A DNA stretch of 64,000 nt from Cardiocondyla obscurior (lineage: Eukaryota > Arthropoda > Insecta > Hymenoptera > Formicidae), in assembly GCF_019399895.1 (NCBI RefSeq), contig NC_091866.1:4385501-4449500 (forward strand), written 5' to 3'. The position numbers and the translations under genes were made by a program. This document shows positions 58,801 to 64,000 of this stretch, piece after piece. Positions within the stretch are counted from its first letter, which is position 1, and every line of letters starts with the position of its first letter. The notes below the pieces were generated by a model. The model saw nothing but the letters and a program-made list of their open reading frames with translations, searched no databases and was not told where the DNA came from.

Positions 58801-61800
58801 GCGTACATGCATCCCTCCCACTGCGATCTAACGTCGAAGTTTCGTCCACGCTCAACCGCGCATTTTCAAACAAACACCCGTTGGACGTGCCGTCCATGCG
58901 CCCCGACGATCGTAAAGACTTGAATACGCGCGACTTTCTAGACGAGAAGCCGCACCGCGCGCGCCCAGAGACCCTCATCAATCTCACCTGCGACTTTTGA
59001 CACGTCATTGCACTCCGTCGCACTCTGTACGCTCATTCTACGCGTTCGCACCTTGCCCAAAGTGAAATCCCATTCATAAGGTCATATGTTCCCACCGTCT
59101 GTCGATACTTCGGGCACACTTGGTATTATTCCGATTTTTCCGCAGGGTTCAAATTTGTCTGTGTTTCTTTTTTTTTTTTTCCTTTCTTTCTTTCGTTCTT
59201 TTTTAACAGCTTGAAAATTATGTATCATCGATCGAACAAACGAAGTGATTTCTCAAAAACAAACAGCCAAACGTCGCGCTATTTCTCTTGAATTTTTATT
59301 TCGTTATTTCTTACCTACTATCTGCGAGATTTCTTTCAAGCTCTTCGAAAGGAATGCGTTCGAGATAAATGCAAAATGTACAATTCGTGCTTTTCTCATT
59401 CTTATTGTTGCCTTTCGAGCTTTATCTCATCCTACCTTCTCGATTCAGGAAAGCAACACGAATACACATCAACGCACAATAGCGCAGCTTCCGTGAGATA
59501 ATAATGTATTATCAGGTTACAAGCCGCTATGTGAATCAACTAAAATTCGCATGTTCCTTGTGTATATAGCTCTGAACGGAGTATTAATTCTGCTTAACAT
59601 CTTCTTTAGTTCGTTAAATTTACGTACATTGCAATTACCTGAAAATAAAATAAATATTAAAGGTCTTTAAGAAGGTTTAAACAATTTTGACAACAATTAA
59701 TAATTAATTAATAATTCTAGTTATATCAAAATTAAGAATAATTTTGATAAATAGCTTTTTTAATGACTCACTCTTTCAAAGAAATATCCAAAAGTACTAT
59801 TTACTTCGCGATAAATATATTACTAACTTTAGATACGATTTAACGATTAAATTTTTATATTATTATTTTTTTCTTTTCTTTTTTTTCGTAATATTTGGCG
59901 TAAAATATTCTTTTTAATTTGACCGTGCTGACTCGAAGGCATCAAAACGTATTTCCTGCGCATCGCCGGAAAAATAAATTCCTTCCGTTTACTGTACCAA
60001 ATGCGTTTCTCCTTGTATCCGCGCAAAGGGAAACTGGAGATTCTATTACTTTTGAGTGCTAGAACCACAGTGTAAGCTGCAACCAGCCCGAGCGAGCGAG
60101 TTGATGCCGCAAAGTGAGTACTTACGGTTTACGGAAGACAGTTTGTTCGTCAAGACACGTTTGCTTCTTCAACGTAATCTTCCGACGTATTTTTGAAAAC
60201 GTTTTCCCTCGTTTATCGCGATGATCCGAAAGGCTATGATATGATTGATACGAACCACGTCGATGGTTATACGAGCTGTTAATGACGCGACGTGTTACAT
60301 TGGTCTGAACATTGACTCAACGTTTCGAAATCACTAGCTATTGTTTCGGCCATCGTTTTATAGACGCGTGTATGGTTTTTCCGTTTTTTTTTTTTTTTTT
60401 TTCCCGTGAATTTTTTAAAGTACACGGGTGTAGGTCCGTATGTGCGTTCGACCTTTTCCTCCTCTGAAGTTTCCAACATCGGCGTCGTCGCCTGACATGA
60501 ATGACGTTCGACCGCCCCCGAGTCCGTGCCCGCCTCGTTCAAGAATGCAAATTTATGCTAACCAAGCAAAGTAATGCGAACGGGGGAGGAAACCCATAAG
60601 CAGCCAACGATTTAGAGAGTCTGTCGACAAAAGTTCGACGCTTTAAAAACTTTATCTAGGTTTCTTTTTTCGGTAATACGTCAAAATTACGAAAGACCTG
60701 CGCGATATAATTTCCTTTGGCTTTTCCACTTTTACGTCCGCGTATTTATATACATATTGCTTTAACATATCGTTAAAAGTTCGCTATTAACAAAACTGAT
60801 ATAAACAGTTATTTAAATAAAAAAAAAAATGTTAGAAATAAAATTTTATGTTTTTAAATTGCATTTGATAACACGAAAAATATATTTTAATACGTATAAT
60901 TTTAATACATAAAATCCTATCTCCAATTATAACGTATGACATGCGATAATTCCCAGTCAATTAATATATTTAATTAATTATACAATATTAGATTGAAAAT
61001 AAAAGAAAAATAAATATTAATTTAACGTTAAATTCGTAAAAAAAATGTATTCCATAAAACTGTAAGCTATTCTGGATATGCAAAAAGCAGCTAAATTGCA
61101 AAAAGAAAGTAGGTCGACGTTGAAAGGATTAAGGCGTGAGAGGATTAACGGAAGACGGAAACTTCGAATTATGTTGAGACACGTTTAGCTAGACGCTTAT
61201 CTGCGTGTCTATCAAAGTAGACGATCAGCCTAGCGAGTTGCTATTTTTTTATGATTTACTTTCTGGTAAGACTATCGCCGCGTTTTCCGCGATGACAATG
61301 ACGCTCGTAGCAAGTGCCCGAGACCTCGGGATACTTGTACCCTAGAAATGACCGGTCGCTACGTGATTAATGCTCGCCACGTAATTTCATCTACATAGAA
61401 ACATACCACCCTCAGAGGTTAAGATGATACACGATAACAGCATATTATCCAACTAATCAATTCGCACATGATACGCGAGATAACAGGCCGGTTGACAATG
61501 AGTAATGCGTCGCGGATCATGTGCCGTGACTTCGTTAACTGTGAATAAAATCATCGCTTTACAAACGACGTCATTATCGGTCCCGGCATTATAATATATA
61601 TAAATTAAATTTGTTAATCAATTTACTTATTAACCCGTAACCGATTGTGCGTTAAATTGCAAAGATATATTCTAGCAAATAAAATTGTAGTTAAAAATTC
61701 TTAATTGTCAACGAACCGAAATACACACGAGCAAAAAGAAACCGGGGAGGGGAAAAAAAAACGAAAAAAAAGAGCATGTGGAACGTAAGTGCAGGAGAAA

Positions 61801-63056
61801 CAATTATATATTTTGTTTCTGGTATATGCGAGTTGTAGATATCTTTATTTTCCATTATAGTCGGAATCGCAGATTCCTTTTCTGCGTAATAATGCACCGA
61901 AGTGTGTGCACAGACGCGATAAGCGCGAAAAGTGCCGATTTCTTTTCTGCGACGGCACGAAAAAGTTTTTACGAAAAAAACTGTCACTCGTAACAGCGAT
62001 AGCGGCGCGTATACGCGGTAACGCTACCGGAAGATTATTGGAAAACAGATATTTTTAAGCGGCCATCGCGAATTGCTCTCGATCGGAACTCGGCCGTGCT
62101 TTAAAGACAGCCCCCATGCATTCGACTACGTAGCTTGTCACTTTTGGTATTTCAATAACCGATATGGAAACGCATTTCAATTGCAGCTCGTTGAAATATA
62201 ATCCCACTCATTGTCACAGTTTAATTATCGCTAACTGATTCTTATTCCGCTTCGACATACAATTTTTTGAATTACTTGAATATTTTAATATAATTAAAAT
62301 ATATAAAATAAAGTACCTATACATAAATGTTTTATGGCATTAATTTGCAATTAAAACATTTTTCTAAATTTCTTTTGTTTTTTTTTTTTTTCTTTCTTTT
62401 ATCTTTTAACCTTTACATTAATTACGAGATTAATTAATAATTTTATTCGCGATAACTTTTATATTCAAAGTAATTTTGTAGCTATGTGTATAATTTAATA
62501 ATGTATTTACTCGATATAGATTTTTTTACCGTAAGCACGTTAGCTTTTGATAATTAAAGTCCCGTGGACACTAATTGATATACATAAAGAAATGATAAAA
62601 TTAACTTGACCGTTTGTGTTCTCGTATAGTAGTTGTTTCACCAGCGCCAGGAGTATAAGAAATCGATTTCTTTAATCGAGCAGATAGGTTGAGCGTATCC
62701 GATAGGTTCTCGACATCCCCCAAGGGTGGGCGGAATTCGACGTACCGGGAAGTTAGACGAGTGTATCTGACATTATTGCAAGCAATTCGCCGAACGCCTG
62801 TCTCGATTCTCGTAATACGGGTATATCGCTGTTACAATCTGTTGGTACAAAAGCATATTCGAACTCCGTGTATCTGATAACACATCAATGAAGATTAGAT
62901 CCAGATGGCGAGGGGACAAATGATTTCGGCTATCAAGTGATTCTTCGTTCGTGTTTGCTTAGGTGACCAGTGATCTTGCGGAAATCTAAATATCATTCGA
63001 TTTTTAAATATTTCGGTTGAGTAGCGAAACTGGGACGATTGTCGGTTATATTTCAG

Positions 63057-63323
63057 ACCGTCGACTTTGTTAACTCCGTCGCTAATTACTTCTCGGATCG
63101 TGTCCGCTTTTCGAAATCGAACGGTGGCCCGGAGTTGAAATCAATTGATGAAAGGCCCGTATCGTACGTATCCGAAACGGATCAGTGCTCACGAAGTAAA
63201 CACGATCTCGTGTTCAAACGGGCACTTCGTAAATCTGGGTGGGCGATTGACTTAGTTATCCGGCAAAATAATTGTCAAAGACAAGGAACTTCCCAAGGAA
63301 GTCCGCTCGCAATTTTGAAATAA
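63057..63323 (+). CDS. Candidate terminal exon, 88 codons, unrecognised
   Basis: An open frame follows a plausible acceptor (GTCGGTTATATTTCAG ending 63056) in phase 0 and runs to TAA at 63321-63323. The sequence (TVDFVNSVANYFSDRVRFSK at the start) is mixed and non-repetitive, with codons that look more protein-like than the GC-rich frames elsewhere. It has no recognisable domain, signal peptide or membrane segment. The phase (0) does not match the phase-1 donor at 50918, so if it belongs to that gene other exons must intervene. It could also be chance in a GC-rich island (about 62640-63480). Confidence 0.25.
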   Translation, partial: TVDFVNSVANYFSDRVRFSKSNGGPELKSIDERPVSYVSETDQCSRSKHDLVFKRALRKSGWAIDLVIRQNNCQRQGTSQGSPLAILK

Positions 63324-64000
63324 TGAAAATAATTCAGCGAATAACGAGTCGCGAAAATACGTAATTACGAGGGGCGAAAGTTTGGAAGAGTCTCGGTGAG
63401 CTCGTCTCGGAACAGATATCAAGCCGCGATCGCAATCAAAGTTTAACTTACGGCCGTTGCGGCGCAAAGTAATTTATGCGATTGTAGAAAAAGTAGGTTA
63501 GAAATGTTGTTAAATATTTACGCCTAATAAGGTAGTTTGATTTAACTTTCTTGTACTTGGGTGGGTATAAAAATTTCTCGATTATTTCTAATTAATATTA
63601 AATCTTTTCGAAAATAATCCTTCCATGTTGATAATTTTTCTTTACATAAAATATAGGCACTCTGTATTTAATCTAACGATACGCGTTGTTCTAATTTTAT
63701 AAACTCAAACTAAAATAGTTGATTTTGCCAACGAAATAGGATACAAATAGCATGAAGAATAATATTTTTGCATATGGTTCAGGAATTCCCAAGATAGGGC
63801 TCTAAGAAATGATATGTCTGTGTTCGTTGATGTCTTTATCACAAAAGCGAGAAAAGACTTGCTCGTTAACTTGTCATCTTTATGTAACGTTTACTCTTAA
63901 AACGACCGCTTTGTCGACATAAGACATCATTTGCCGGAGTAATACAGAAATGCAAAAAGAAAACCGACACCTTTGAGATACTTCGAGTACCTAAAGAACC
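63324..64000. other. Non-coding end of the window
   Basis: A GC-richer start (to about 63480) followed by AT-rich DNA. Nothing recognised. Confidence 0.5.

Larger units (their letters stand above)
50919..63056. other. Probable long intron of the plus-strand gene, with CpG-rich patches
   Basis: No downstream exon could be confirmed in 12 kb. CpG-rich patches lie at about 52210-53420, 54720-55560, 57110-57640 and 58480-59060. Open frames inside them (up to 188 codons at 59023-58457 on the minus strand and about 93 codons up to 55253 on the plus strand) lack paired consensus splice sites. Simple-sequence tracts are listed separately. The CpG-rich patches could be enhancers, alternative promoters or old repeats. 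Confidence 0.45.

Noticed and set aside
58457..59023. 188-codon open frame on the minus strand, with CAG|GTGAGAT near its start
   Set aside because: No domain is recognisable, the frame is full of Cys and Arg from CpG-rich DNA, and the donor-like sequence near its start has no partner acceptor.
59449..59492. 44-nt segment between TTCTCGATTCAG and GTGAGAT, compatible with phase 1 entry and phase 0 exit, so a possible exon 3 of the plus-strand gene
   Set aside because: The splice sites are plausible, but a 44-nt open segment in 12 kb is expected by chance and its 15 residues cannot be recognised. Spliced reads would decide.
1..64000. tRNA genes, CRISPR arrays, bacterial operons, viral or retrotransposon polymerase genes
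   Set aside because: I searched by eye for tRNA B-box motifs with a cloverleaf context, regularly spaced repeats with unique spacers, and reverse transcriptase or transposase catalytic motifs in the translated frames, and found none that held up.

Overview
The window looks like nuclear DNA from an insect, most likely a hymenopteran (ant, bee or wasp). The grounds are AT-rich spacer packed with poly-A/T runs and dinucleotide repeats, GC-richer islands in which CpG is plainly not depleted, GT-AG introns with pyrimidine-rich acceptors, and almost no long open reading frames. The taxon is an inference from composition and style; no marker gene fixes it. Nothing suggests bacterial or viral DNA.

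Very little is coding. Two gene starts can be supported, and they diverge from a spacer of about 10 kb. (1) On the minus strand, a first coding exon (40142 down to 40037) encodes a signal peptide and ends in a consensus donor in codon phase 1. A CpG-rich domain (about 40.14-41.09 kb) lies behind it as probable promoter and 5' UTR. The rest of this gene must lie at lower coordinates; I recognised no further exon in the 40 kb before the window edge, so it has a very long first intron or a gene body outside the window. (2) On the plus strand, an internal exon (50500-50749) carries the end of a 5' UTR and the start codon, followed by a 125-nt intron and a 44-nt exon (50875-50918). The two splice in frame into about 39 residues of a basic N-terminus I do not recognise. 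Its later exons are outside the window or too short for me to identify. A third, weaker coding candidate is at 63057-63323.

The rest is introns, intergenic DNA and repeats. At 8.4-9.1 kb a 462-bp fold-back MITE with hAT-type ends and an 8-bp target duplication sits inside an older interspersed repeat, whose empty counterpart is at 16.6 kb. Further fragments of that repeat family lie at 11.4, 17.8 and 18.9 kb, one with part of the sequence inverted. A roughly 190-bp repeat occurs at 21.3 and 29.6 kb. A long, diverged CpG-rich repeat occurs twice in opposite orientation, at 31.3-32.7 kb and 42.9-45.1 kb, bracketing the 10 kb that contains the signal-peptide exon. The second copy has internal duplications, and both contain an inner module bounded by GAACGATCAT inverted ends. 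Microsatellites, G-rich tracts and one hairpin of about 105 nt complete the picture.

How the two genes relate functionally cannot be told from this window. All repeat alignments were made by eye, so edges are approximate.
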